Assembly (NCBI RefSeq): GCF_026000375.1
Contig: NZ_AP026708.1
Span: forward strand, 1,862,501 to 1,926,500
Reading direction: 5' to 3'
DNA length: 64,000 nt
From: Pseudodesulfovibrio portus
GTDB lineage: Bacteria; Desulfobacterota; Desulfovibrionia; Desulfovibrionales; Desulfovibrionaceae
Of this stretch, positions 1-7,833 are shown in pieces. The notes under the pieces were generated by a model, which saw nothing but the letters and a program-made list of their open reading frames with translations, ran no database searches and was not told where the DNA came from. The translations under genes and the position numbers were made by a program. Every line of letters starts with the position of its first letter. The stretch's first letter is position 1.

Positions 1-552
1 GATGGCCACCGACGCGTTGTTGCAGAACAGGGGGATATACGTCCGCGCCTCGTGTGAAAACGGGACCACCTTGCCCATGTCGTTCTTGGCGTTGATGAGC
101 TGCATGACGCCCACCAGCCGGCTCTCCTGGGCGATAAGCGGGATGGTCAGCATGGACGTGGTCCGGAAGCCGGATTTTTCGTCAAAGGATTTGTTGAAGG
201 AAAAAGGGAGGGTGGCGTCCAGCTCGTAGGCGTCGTCAATGGCCAGCGACTGCCGGGTCTTGGCCACGTAGCCGACGATGGACTGCTCGCTGATGGGAAT
301 GCCGAAATTCTGATACAGGGCCGCGTTGGCGGTTTCCTTCTTGAACAGGGTGTCGTTCTGGACGTAGCTGAAGATCAGCCTGTCGTCCTCCACCAGAAAA
401 ATGGAGCCCGCATCGGCCCCGGAAAACTGCCTGGATTCAAAGAGAATCTTGTCAAGGATGCTGTCCACGTCCTTGAGTTGATTGACTTCTTCGCTGGTTT
501 TGAGAATGGCCAGTACCGCGTCGTCGCGGTTCGTCAAGCGTTCAGCGCCCAT
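1..552 (-). CDS. GAF-domain signalling protein, 3' end outside window
   Basis: A frame open from the start codon at 552 to the window edge encodes 184 residues. After a short helical lead (MGAERLTNRDDAVLAILKTS) comes a GAF domain, recognisable from GADAGSIFLVEDDRLIF, SIVGYVAKTRQSLAIDDAY and TTSMLTIPLIAQESRLVGVMQ. GAF domains bind small ligands or dimerise in front of output domains. In this group of bacteria such an N-terminal GAF is often followed by an HD-GYP or GGDEF output, but that part lies outside the window, so the output is unknown. A GGGGG tract about 8 bases upstream of the ATG serves as ribosome-binding site. The gene is divergent from the SagB-type gene. Confidence 0.8.
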   Translation of the reverse strand, partial: MGAERLTNRDDAVLAILKTSEEVNQLKDVDSILDKILFESRQFSGADAGSIFLVEDDRLIFSYVQNDTLFKKETANAALYQNFGIPISEQSIVGYVAKTRQSLAIDDAYELDATLPFSFNKSFDEKSGFRTTSMLTIPLIAQESRLVGVMQLINAKNDMGKVVPFSHEARTYIPLFCNNASVAI

Positions 553-706
553 GATTGCCCCCTGTTTTTTCTAGTAATCATATCGCCCAATCTCCCTGAA
601 AATGCAAGACAACTGCCTGGCCCGGAACCCGGGGCCGGAAGCCCTTGTCTTCCACCCGCCTTGTGCTATGGTGATTCCCAACCTCCAACCTGTATCGGCA
701 AACACC

Positions 707-2137
707 ATGAATTCCGCCCTCGAATACCAGCAAAACACCGCCTTTGAGCGCAACCGGACCATGGGCCGGCGCATCAACTGGAACGACCAGCCCATACCAT
801 TCAAGCTCTACCGAGGCGTCCCGAAGTACAACCTGCCCCAGGAACTCTCCCTGCCCGACACTCCACTGGACCGATGCCTGGAACTCCCGGGCTTCAACCC
901 CGAGGCGGACATGCCCCGCCTGTTGGCGTCGGTCTGCTACCTGACTGCGGGCCTGACCCGCGTGCGCCGCCAGGCCGACGGGTTGACCTTCCATTTCCGG
1001 ACCATGCCGTCCGCCGGGGCCCTCTACCCAACCGAATTGTATGTCGCATTGCAAAACGTCAACGGAATGAACGACGGACTGTATCACTACAGCCCGTTGG
1101 AACACACGTTGACCCCCCTGCGCCAGGGACTGGTCTTTTCCGCGCTGGCGGGCAGCAAGCCCGTGATCCGTTTCTACCTGACCTCGGTCTTCCACCGCTC
1201 GGCCTGGAAGTACGGGCCGCGAGCCTACCGTTACTGCCTTCTCGACGCGGGCCACATGGCGGAGAACCTGCTCCTTGCCGCCCGCGTCCACGGCCTTCCG
1301 GCCACCGCCGACTATGATTTCGACGACGACTTCCTCAACGAATTCCTTTGCCTCGACCCCGGTCTCGAAGCCTGCGTCACCCAGGTGCACGGCTACGGCT
1401 GCGGGCCGAGTACGGCCGTGTACGACACCGTCCCGCCCGTTTCGGACACCCTCCCCGAATTCTGCCGGTCGGCCAAAAACGCCGAGGCACCCCAGGAGGT
1501 CCTGGACGTCCACCGCCTCTGCGCCGCCAGGCCGCCGGGCAAACTGCCCGTGGTGCCGCCGCCCAGCCCCGCAGCCAACCGGCTGCCCGAGCCCGAACTG
1601 CCCGCGTCCATCACTGCGGCCATGGAAAAACGCAAGTCCTCCCGCAATTTCGTGGTCCGCGACATCAACCCCCGGCTCCTGACCGACGTGCTCGGCTGGG
1701 TCTGCCTGGGGCAGCCTGAAAACCCCCTGGTCGGCACCGTGCAGACCGGCGTCCTGGCCAACACCCACTCCGGACTCACGCCCGGACTCCATCACCTGGA
1801 CCCGCGCACCCGGTCCCTGAGCCTCACGCAACCCGGCAACTTCATGGCCCGGTCCGCTCAGGTCTGCCTGGACCAGGAGTGGCTCGAAAACGCCGCCCTG
1901 CACCTGACCTTTTCCGCCGACCTCGCCAGACTCGAATCCCTGACCGGACCGCGCGCCTTCCGCTACGCCCACCTCGAAGCAGGACGACTGGGACAACGCG
2001 CCTACCTCGCCGCCACCGCCAACAACCTCGGCGCGTGCGGCATCGGCGCGTTCTTCGATCACGAAGCCGCTGAACTGCTCGGGCTGGAACAGGGGAACCA
2101 CCTGCTCTACCTCATGGCCGTGGGGCCGGTGAAGTAG
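707..2137 (+). CDS. SagB-type double nitroreductase-fold dehydrogenase
   Basis: A 476-residue soluble protein with two nitroreductase-fold halves. The first carries SAGALYPTELYVALQ, YHYSPLEHTL and the RAYRYCLLDAGHMAENLLLAA helix. The second starts at KRKSSRNFV and repeats the RAFRYAHLEAGRLGQRAYLAA helix near the end. This two-domain SagB/ThcOx-like arrangement is FMN-dependent; the best-known members oxidise azolines in thiazole/oxazole-modified peptides, but many occur alone with unknown substrates. No cyclodehydratase or precursor peptide gene is adjacent. The frame is open from 602, but the ATG at 707 starts the aligned protein (MNSALEYQQNTAFERNRTM), so it is preferred. A 12-base-arm hairpin follows the stop. 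Confidence 0.85.
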   Translation: MNSALEYQQNTAFERNRTMGRRINWNDQPIPFKLYRGVPKYNLPQELSLPDTPLDRCLELPGFNPEADMPRLLASVCYLTAGLTRVRRQADGLTFHFRTMPSAGALYPTELYVALQNVNGMNDGLYHYSPLEHTLTPLRQGLVFSALAGSKPVIRFYLTSVFHRSAWKYGPRAYRYCLLDAGHMAENLLLAARVHGLPATADYDFDDDFLNEFLCLDPGLEACVTQVHGYGCGPSTAVYDTVPPVSDTLPEFCRSAKNAEAPQEVLDVHRLCAARPPGKLPVVPPPSPAANRLPEPELPASITAAMEKRKSSRNFVVRDINPRLLTDVLGWVCLGQPENPLVGTVQTGVLANTHSGLTPGLHHLDPRTRSLSLTQPGNFMARSAQVCLDQEWLENAALHLTFSADLARLESLTGPRAFRYAHLEAGRLGQRAYLAATANNLGACGIGAFFDHEAAELLGLEQGNHLLYLMAVGPVK

Positions 2138-2142
2138 GAAGT

Positions 2143-2240
2143 CTCCGGCGGGTCTGCCGACGGCCCCTCCGGGGGCTCAAGAACCCTTTGAAAAGGGTTC
2201 TTGAAAATCTCCCAAACTTTTTGTGTCGCCTGACGGCGAG
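2143..2240 (+). repeat. 3'-end repeat element with terminator hairpin (copy 1)
   Basis: Right after the SagB-like stop the sequence reads CTCCGGCGG, then a perfect hairpin with arms CAAGAACCCTTT (2178-2189) and AAAGGGTTCTTG (2192-2203), then CTCCCAAACTTTTT and CGCCTGACGGCG. The same ordered parts recur after hcp at 14497-14585 and, reversed, after the RlmB-like gene. The hairpin probably ends transcription. Confidence 0.65.
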
Positions 2241-2463
2241 GGGGGGCGGTAAGCGGGAAAGGGTGCTGTCGGATGTTCCGAAGGAATCGCGTGGAAAATA
2301 GAAAGGCTTCGAGAAAAGAATTCCTGAAAAACAAACCCGCGATTTGGGCAAGAAAAAACGCCGAACCATGTTTGAATCATGGCACGGCGTTGCTCGTATT
2401 TCTTGTCCAAATCGCCAACCGGCACGGCGGGCCTTGTCGAGGAGCCCCCGCCGAAGGCGGCAA

Positions 2464-2515
2464 TGGGGGTCCAGGGCAGCGCCCTGGTTTCCCCGAAGGG
2501 GCCGCCGGAGGCCTC
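2464..2515 (-). repeat. 3'-end repeat element (copy 2, minus orientation)
   Basis: On the minus strand, starting just after the RlmB-like stop codon, the order is GCCTCCGGCGG, a GGCCCCTTCGGGG turn, and a hairpin CCAGGGC/GCCCTGG (arms 2471-2477 and 2481-2487), followed by CCCCC. It shares the CTCCGGCGG lead and hairpin layout of the other two copies. A terminator role is inferred from position and symmetry. Confidence 0.55.
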
Positions 2516-2517
2516 CC

Positions 2518-3279
2518 CTACCGCAACCGTCTGGCGAATTCCGAGACGATGATGGCCCCGGCCTGAGCTACGTTGAGGGAGTCGAATTCGCGGGTAAAGG
2601 GAATATGGAGCGAGTGGTGGGAGAACTTGGCCACGCCGGGGCGAATGCCCTTTTCCTCATTGCCGAGGATGAGCACGGCCGGAGTCTGGAATTCGGCGGT
2701 GTAGACATCCCGGGAATCGGAGGTCACGCGGGCGGCGTACAGGGTGAAGTCGTAGTTGACCGCGTCCTTCATGGCATTGGCGAGGTTGCCGACCTTGGCC
2801 ACCGGCAGCTTGTTGAGTGCGCCCGCGCTGGAGCGTACGGCCCCGGCCCCGAGGTAGGCGCCGTGGTGCTGGCAGACGATGAGTCCCGCACCGCCCAGGG
2901 CGTAGACGGTCCGGGCGAGCACGCCCACGTTGCCGGTGTCCTGCACCTGGTCCAGGGCCACGATGAGGGGCAGGGGCGCGTCTGTCGCCTGCTCAAGCAG
3001 CGTTTCGAGCGGGGTGTATTCCAGGGCCGCGCACCGGGCCGCGATACCCTGGTGGTTGCCCTTGTACATATAGTCCAGATCCTTGGCGGACACGGATTTG
3101 TAGGGCACTTTCTGCGTGCGGCAGAGTTCGATGATCTCCTCAAGGCCCTGGTCATGACGGCCCTTGCGAAAGGCGACGAAGTCCACCTTCTGTGGATTAT
3201 CCATCAGGAGTTCTTTGATCGGCTTGTTGCCAACTACGTATATTTTACCGTCTTTTTTATCCCGGCCACTATCTTGCAT
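2518..3279 (-). CDS. rlmB: SpoU/TrmH-family rRNA 2'-O-methyltransferase (RlmB-like)
   Basis: A 253-residue SPOUT methyltransferase that would transfer a methyl group from SAM to a ribose 2'-OH, most likely of a 23S rRNA guanosine. The N-terminal third (YVVGNKPIKELL...GNHQGIAA) is the substrate-binding domain typical of RlmB. The three catalytic motifs are present: DQVQDTGNVGVLARTV (Asn and Arg), LILGNEEKGIRP, and IPFTREFDSLNVAQAGAII with the knot. The ATG at 3279 has GAGGG upstream and fits the family length; an upstream in-frame start at 3342 would add an unconserved tail. RlmB versus TrmH specificity cannot be settled from sequence alone. Confidence 0.85.
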   Translation of the reverse strand: MQDSGRDKKDGKIYVVGNKPIKELLMDNPQKVDFVAFRKGRHDQGLEEIIELCRTQKVPYKSVSAKDLDYMYKGNHQGIAARCAALEYTPLETLLEQATDAPLPLIVALDQVQDTGNVGVLARTVYALGGAGLIVCQHHGAYLGAGAVRSSAGALNKLPVAKVGNLANAMKDAVNYDFTLYAARVTSDSRDVYTAEFQTPAVLILGNEEKGIRPGVAKFSHHSLHIPFTREFDSLNVAQAGAIIVSEFARRLR

Positions 3280-3483
3280 TGGTTTCCCTCTTGGTTGCGT
3301 ACGGCAATTATTTGCACATCCTTGCCATGCGGCAGGCCGCATCTGTAGTGGTTTTACGCCGCTATTGCAATCCTAGGCAAGGTACGATAGCAGATATTCA
3401 CGCACCTCAGTCATTCCAGATTTTTTCTAGACTTCCATGTACCGAAAGAATCTGATAATGAAGTGTGGAATTTGGAGGAAAAT

Positions 3484-5121
3484 TTGAAAGCATTCAAATG
3501 TGCATATTTACTCGCAATGGCCTTGTTCATTGCGGGATTCGCCGCAGGCTGCAACACCATCCTGAAACCCGGCGTCGACGCATCGCTCCCGAAGGAGTCC
3601 GCTGTCGAGGCTGAAAGCCAGGTTCCCGAGGACGCCGAGGCCCTTGAGCCCGAGGTGGCCGCCACGCCCGAAGGCATGGAGCAGGAGGACCTGACCCAGG
3701 CCGAACAGGCCGTACTCAACTCCCGATTCGGCCTGCTGTTCGACCTGGAGCCCCACGAGACCAAGGACGTCGAGCTCTTCTTCAACTATTACAACCACAA
3801 AGCTCGTAAAACCATGGTGCGGTGGCTGGAACGTTCCCAGACGTACCTGCCCCATGTGCGCCGCATATTCACCAAGTACGGCCTGCCTCAGGACCTGGTG
3901 CTCCTGCCTTTTGTGGAGTCCGGGTACAATGTCCGGGCCTACTCCTGGGCCGGTGCGGGCGGCATGTGGCAGTTCATGCGCGGCACGGGCCGTTTGTACG
4001 GCCTCAAGTCCGACTGGTGGATCGACGAACGCCGCGACCCCTACAAGGCCACGGACGCGGCGGCCCGCCACCTGCGCGACCTGTACGACAAATTCGGCGA
4101 CTGGTATCTCGCCCTGGCGGCCTACAACGCCGGTGAAGGCAAGATCGCCCGCGCCCTGAAGCAGGCCAATTGCGACAATTTCTTCGAACTGAAAAAAAAG
4201 AACCCCAAGCTTTCCCGCCGCACCCGGTTGAAACGGGAAACGAGGCACTACGTTCCCAAGTTCATCGCCATTTCCAAGATATTCCAGAATCTCGACACCC
4301 TCGGCTTTGAGCCCGTGTCCTGGGACAAGGAAGAGGAAGTGGTCACGGTCGAGGTGCCCGGCGGCACCGACCTGCTCGCCCTGGCGCGTGCCGGCAGCAT
4401 GACCTGGACCCAATTCCACGACTACAACCCGGCCTTCCGCCGCCAGGTCAGCCCGCCGAACACCACCGCCACCGCCTACCTGCCCGTGGCCAAGGCTGAC
4501 AAGATGATGGCCTACCTGGCCGATCCCGGCTCCAGGCCCTACGCCGGGTACACCCGCCACCGCATCCGCTCCGGCGACTCCTGGTGGCGCATCTCCCGCC
4601 GTTACGGCGTGCCCATCTCGGTGCTGAAAAAGGTCAACAACACCCGGTCCAACACCCTGCGCCCCGGCCAATACGTCATGGTGCCCGGCAACGGCTCCAC
4701 CCACGCCGTGGCCTCCTCCGGCACAGCCTCCACTTCGTCATCCACGTCCAAGACCAGGGCCATCGCCGCCAAACGCGGTAATTACGTGGTCCACTCGGGC
4801 GACACCCTGTGGTCCATCTCCCAGGCCTTCGGCACCACGGTCAACACCATCAAGCAGGCCAACGGCCTCCGCTCCAGCCGCCTCAAGGTGGGTCAGAAGC
4901 TCTACATCCCCAACAGCTCGAACCAGGCCACCCAGCAGGCCGTCAAGGACGCCGAGAAGGTCAAGACCCAGCTCGTGCACTACAAGGTGCGCCGGGGCGA
5001 CAACCTGACCTCCATCTCCCGCAAGTTCGGCGTCAAGGTGTCCGACCTCCGCAGATGGAACTCCCTGAACTCGCGGGGCACCATCTACGCGGGGCAGAAG
5101 CTCAAGGTATACGTCCAGTAG
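3484..5121 (+). CDS. mltD: MltD-like membrane-bound lytic transglycosylase with three LysM repeats
   Basis: Cleaves peptidoglycan glycan strands to 1,6-anhydro ends at the outer membrane. A lipoprotein signal (KCAYLLAMALFIAGFAAGC) is followed by an acidic linker, an SLT domain with catalytic Glu in LLPFVESGYNVRAYSWAGA and the AAYNAGEGKI motif, then three LysM repeats starting at HRIRSGDSWWRIS, YVVHSGDTLWSIS and YKVRRGDNLTSIS. The start is probably TTG at 3484: GGAGG lies 5 bases upstream and the signal peptide begins there. A GTG at 3463 is in frame but has no such site. The 545-residue length fits MltD. A strong terminator follows. Confidence 0.92.
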   Translation: MKAFKCAYLLAMALFIAGFAAGCNTILKPGVDASLPKESAVEAESQVPEDAEALEPEVAATPEGMEQEDLTQAEQAVLNSRFGLLFDLEPHETKDVELFFNYYNHKARKTMVRWLERSQTYLPHVRRIFTKYGLPQDLVLLPFVESGYNVRAYSWAGAGGMWQFMRGTGRLYGLKSDWWIDERRDPYKATDAAARHLRDLYDKFGDWYLALAAYNAGEGKIARALKQANCDNFFELKKKNPKLSRRTRLKRETRHYVPKFIAISKIFQNLDTLGFEPVSWDKEEEVVTVEVPGGTDLLALARAGSMTWTQFHDYNPAFRRQVSPPNTTATAYLPVAKADKMMAYLADPGSRPYAGYTRHRIRSGDSWWRISRRYGVPISVLKKVNNTRSNTLRPGQYVMVPGNGSTHAVASSGTASTSSSTSKTRAIAAKRGNYVVHSGDTLWSISQAFGTTVNTIKQANGLRSSRLKVGQKLYIPNSSNQATQQAVKDAEKVKTQLVHYKVRRGDNLTSISRKFGVKVSDLRRWNSLNSRGTIYAGQKLKVYVQ

Positions 5122-5135
5122 TACGGAACGAATTC

Positions 5136-5173
5136 AAAAAGGCCCGGCCAGAAAATTCTGGCCGGGCCTTTTT
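5136..5173 (+). terminator. Intrinsic terminator of the mltD-like gene
   Basis: An 18-base perfect inverted repeat (AAAAAGGCCCGGCCAGAA with its complement) with a 2-base centre ends in TTTTT. The A-tract on the other side would allow it to work in both directions. Confidence 0.9.
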
Positions 5174-5386
5174 GCGTGGTTGTACCCGGTTGCAGAATGA
5201 TTAACCGTCTTATTCCTGACGCAACCGTCCCGCACGGGAGCCTCCCCCCGCACCCCGTTGCCCTAGGCTTGGGAGAGTGGGTCAGTTGTGCATTTTTCGA
5301 ATGCCGTCCGACCGGAGGCGTGCGGCAGCTCTTAGGTCGAGCTTGCTCGGTCTTAGAGATGGCGACAGCAGAGATAGCAGCGCTAC

Positions 5387-5442
5387 GGTGAGGATCGGAC
5401 GGTGCTCGGAAAATGTGCAGATGGCCCGCTATCGCAAGCCGG
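5387..5442 (-). repeat. Dispersed 3'-UTR repeat, copy A
   Basis: The 35 bases at 5408-5442 match 14851-14885 at 33 positions (both end in AAGCCGG and share GGCCCGCTATCG). A shared GGTGAGGA lies about 20 bases further out in both. This copy begins directly after the stop codon of the HD-GYP gene when read on the minus strand. No gene or known RNA family was recognised. Confidence 0.7.
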
Positions 5443-5443
5443 A

Positions 5444-6424
5444 CTAAATGATATCGGCGCCGCTGAGCACAGCCACGAACCGCTTGAACACGGCCATATC
5501 GATATTCTCGCGCATGTCGTTGCGGATGAGGGACAGGGCCTCGTAGGGCTCCATGGCCTCGGCGTAGGGGCGGTTGGTGGTCAGGGCGTCGTAGATGTCG
5601 GCCAGGGTGATCACCCGGACCGCCTGAGGCAGGTTGTCGCCCATGAGGCCGGCCGGATAGCCGGAGCCGTCCAGGGTCTCGTGGTGGAAGAGGATGCAGT
5701 TGATGGTGTTCTGGGTCATGGGCAGGTGCGCGCACATGGACACGCCGTGCACCGGGTGCTCCTTGATGATCTCCCGTTCCGCCTGGGTCAGGGGGCCGCG
5801 CTTGTTCAGGATGCGTTTGGGAATCTTGGCCTTGCCCACATCGTGCAGGAGCGCGCCCAGGCCGAATTCGAAGACCTCGGACTCCGTCATTTCATAGGTA
5901 TGGAACACGGCCACGGAATAGATGAAGACGTGCATGCAATGGGTGTACGTCTTGTAGTCGTGCGAAATGAACGGGGCCACTGCGGCGAGGGATTTCTCGT
6001 CGGCCAGGAATTTTATGGAATTCTTGACGATGTTCGTTATGCGATCGAAATGGCGGGCACGCAGGCCGCTGGGGAGCTTGCGGTCGAACACATCCTGGAC
6101 AACCAGGGTGGACGCCTCGTAAAAGACCTTTGTCCGGACCTCGATGGGCATGGATTCATCAAGCAGGATGGAACCCAGGTTGCGCTCGATGTACTTTTCG
6201 TAAAGCGGTTTTTCCGAGCCCTGGACGTAGACTTCGTTGACGCCATTCTTGTGCAGAACCTGTCTGTGCCGGGTGGTGAACTTCTGCCCGGAAGCGGTGT
6301 AAAGGACAAAGTCCCCTCCTTGCCAGAGGTAGACTGAAAAGTCTCCCAAAGCCTCCGGGAAAAGCATGACCGGAGAGACAGAAAAGTAAGAAACCGGCCT
6401 GGTTCCGCGACAAATAGCATCCAT
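5444..6424 (-). CDS. HD-GYP domain cyclic-di-GMP phosphodiesterase
   Basis: A 326-residue cytosolic protein. The N-terminal 110 residues resemble the small regulatory domain often placed before HD-GYP modules (FVLYTASGQKFTTRHRQVLHKNGV). The C-terminal module is complete: HCMHVFIYSVA, LLHDVGKAKIP (metal-binding HD), KEHPVHG, FHHETLDGSGYPAGL (GYP) and DIYDALTTNRPY. All metal-ligand motifs are intact, so hydrolysis of c-di-GMP is likely. The ATG at 6424 follows GGGGGAA; a longer frame to 6466 lacks a site. The upstream neighbour is a PAS kinase gene on the same strand, about 135 bases away. Confidence 0.88.
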   Translation of the reverse strand: MDAICRGTRPVSYFSVSPVMLFPEALGDFSVYLWQGGDFVLYTASGQKFTTRHRQVLHKNGVNEVYVQGSEKPLYEKYIERNLGSILLDESMPIEVRTKVFYEASTLVVQDVFDRKLPSGLRARHFDRITNIVKNSIKFLADEKSLAAVAPFISHDYKTYTHCMHVFIYSVAVFHTYEMTESEVFEFGLGALLHDVGKAKIPKRILNKRGPLTQAEREIIKEHPVHGVSMCAHLPMTQNTINCILFHHETLDGSGYPAGLMGDNLPQAVRVITLADIYDALTTNRPYAEAMEPYEALSLIRNDMRENIDMAVFKRFVAVLSGADII

Positions 6425-6558
6425 TTCCCCCGCTTGATAAAATAAATGGGAGAGGATTGCTAGCAAAAATCGTGATAATATCTAGAGAACGCGCCGCTTT
6501 TTTTGATCAGGCCCGGCCGGAATCGCCCTGGTTTGTCCATGAAAGCTGAGGCGGGAGG

Positions 6559-7833
6559 CTACCTCCCTTGCAGGACCGGAAGGGTAAAAATGAAGGTGCT
6601 TCCCTGTTGCTCCTCGCTTTCCACCCATATGTGACCCCCGTGCCCAAAGACGATGTTGCGGCAGATGGCCAGGCCGAGCCCTGTTCCGCGGGGCCGGTTT
6701 TCCAGTGATTCGTCAGCCTGGGTGAATTCCTCGAAGATCGCGTCCAGCTTGGAAGGCGGAATGCCCACGCCGGTGTCGGAGACGCTGATGTGTACGTTGT
6801 CCCCCACCAGGCGGGCACGGCAGGTGATGGTCCCCTGGCTGGTGAATTTCACGGCGTTGGATATGAGGTTGACCATGACCTGGATCAGTCTGTCCAGATC
6901 CCCACGAATCGGGGGGAGGTCGGGTTCTATGTCCAACAGGGGAATGAGCCCGGAACCCTCGATAATGGATGAAGTGGCCAGGACGGCCCGCTTGATGAAC
7001 TCGCCGGGGGCCACCGGGGCCATCTTGAATTCGACCTTGTTGGCCTCCAGCTTGGCAAGGTCGAGGACGTCGTTGATCAACGCCGTCAGCCTGTCCCCTT
7101 CAGCGGCCATGATATCCATGTTCTCGCCGATCTGGGTGATGGCCTTGATGACCTTTTCGTCGTTGGTGTCGATCAAGGGAAAGATCGTCTTGTCCAACCT
7201 TTTGCGTATGACCTTGGCGAAACCCAGCAGCGAAGTGAGCGGGGTCCTGAGCTCGTGCGAAACCACGGACAGGAACTCCGACTTGGCCTTGTTGGCCCTG
7301 TCCAGCTCCCTGGTGCGCTCCCGAACGCGAATTTCCAGGAGGTCATGGCTCTTTTTCAGGGCTTCTTCGCTCTGTTTTCGTTCGCTGATGTCCCGGGCCA
7401 CGATGATGGCCCTGCGTTTGTCTCGATGGGTGACCAGTTGCAGACTTATATCCACGGGAACGGGGTCTCGTTTCTTGTCGGGACAAATCAACTCGGTCTC
7501 AAGACGAATCTTCTTGGTCTCACTGTGAAAAAGATTGTCCGCGTGTCGGCTGATGTGGTCGGGCAGAAGGCGTTTGAACGGCGTCCCCACGAGGCTGGAA
7601 GCACCACAGTCAAGCATGGCTCTGGTCGAACCGGAAACGTCGAGGACGATCCCGGTATCCGCATCCACCACGAAAATGGTGTCGGAAACCCTGTCGAGCA
7701 ACGCACGAAAATGCTCCAGCTCATCAAGCCGTTTTCTGAGTTCCGGGTAGTAACTCTTGCTGATGGAACGTTTGCCCAGACCGATAAGTTTTTCTCGATC
7801 AGCGGCATGGTTCTTGTCGCGATCAGCAGACAC
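6559..7833 (-). CDS. PAS-containing sensor histidine kinase (no receiver)
   Basis: A 424-residue cytosolic kinase. A helical lead is followed by a PAS domain (LDRVSDTIFVVDADTGIVLDV to ARDISERKQSEE), a coiled coil, HisKA with phospho-accepting His in VVSHELRTPLTSLLGF, and a HATPase with NLISNAVKF (N), DTGVGIPP (G1) and GTGLGLAI (G2). No membrane segment or receiver is visible, so an unlinked response regulator must be its partner. The GTG start at 7833 lies inside the end of the alcohol dehydrogenase gene (11-base overlap), so the two genes are translationally coupled. The signal sensed is unknown. Confidence 0.88.
   Translation of the reverse strand: MSADRDKNHAADREKLIGLGKRSISKSYYPELRKRLDELEHFRALLDRVSDTIFVVDADTGIVLDVSGSTRAMLDCGASSLVGTPFKRLLPDHISRHADNLFHSETKKIRLETELICPDKKRDPVPVDISLQLVTHRDKRRAIIVARDISERKQSEEALKKSHDLLEIRVRERTRELDRANKAKSEFLSVVSHELRTPLTSLLGFAKVIRKRLDKTIFPLIDTNDEKVIKAITQIGENMDIMAAEGDRLTALINDVLDLAKLEANKVEFKMAPVAPGEFIKRAVLATSSIIEGSGLIPLLDIEPDLPPIRGDLDRLIQVMVNLISNAVKFTSQGTITCRARLVGDNVHISVSDTGVGIPPSKLDAIFEEFTQADESLENRPRGTGLGLAICRNIVFGHGGHIWVESEEQQGSTFIFTLPVLQGR

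Larger units (their letters stand above)
2138..2517. other. Intergenic spacer with two converging 3'-end repeat elements
   Basis: The 380 bases between the convergent SagB-like and RlmB-like genes hold no convincing gene. They contain two GC-rich hairpin elements, listed separately, one pointing out of each flanking gene. Between them is an A-rich stretch (about 2270-2400) with no recognisable motif. Confidence 0.6.

Noticed and set aside
578..2101. Open frame of 507 codons on the minus strand
   Set aside because: Antisense to the SagB-like gene, with shadow-like composition.
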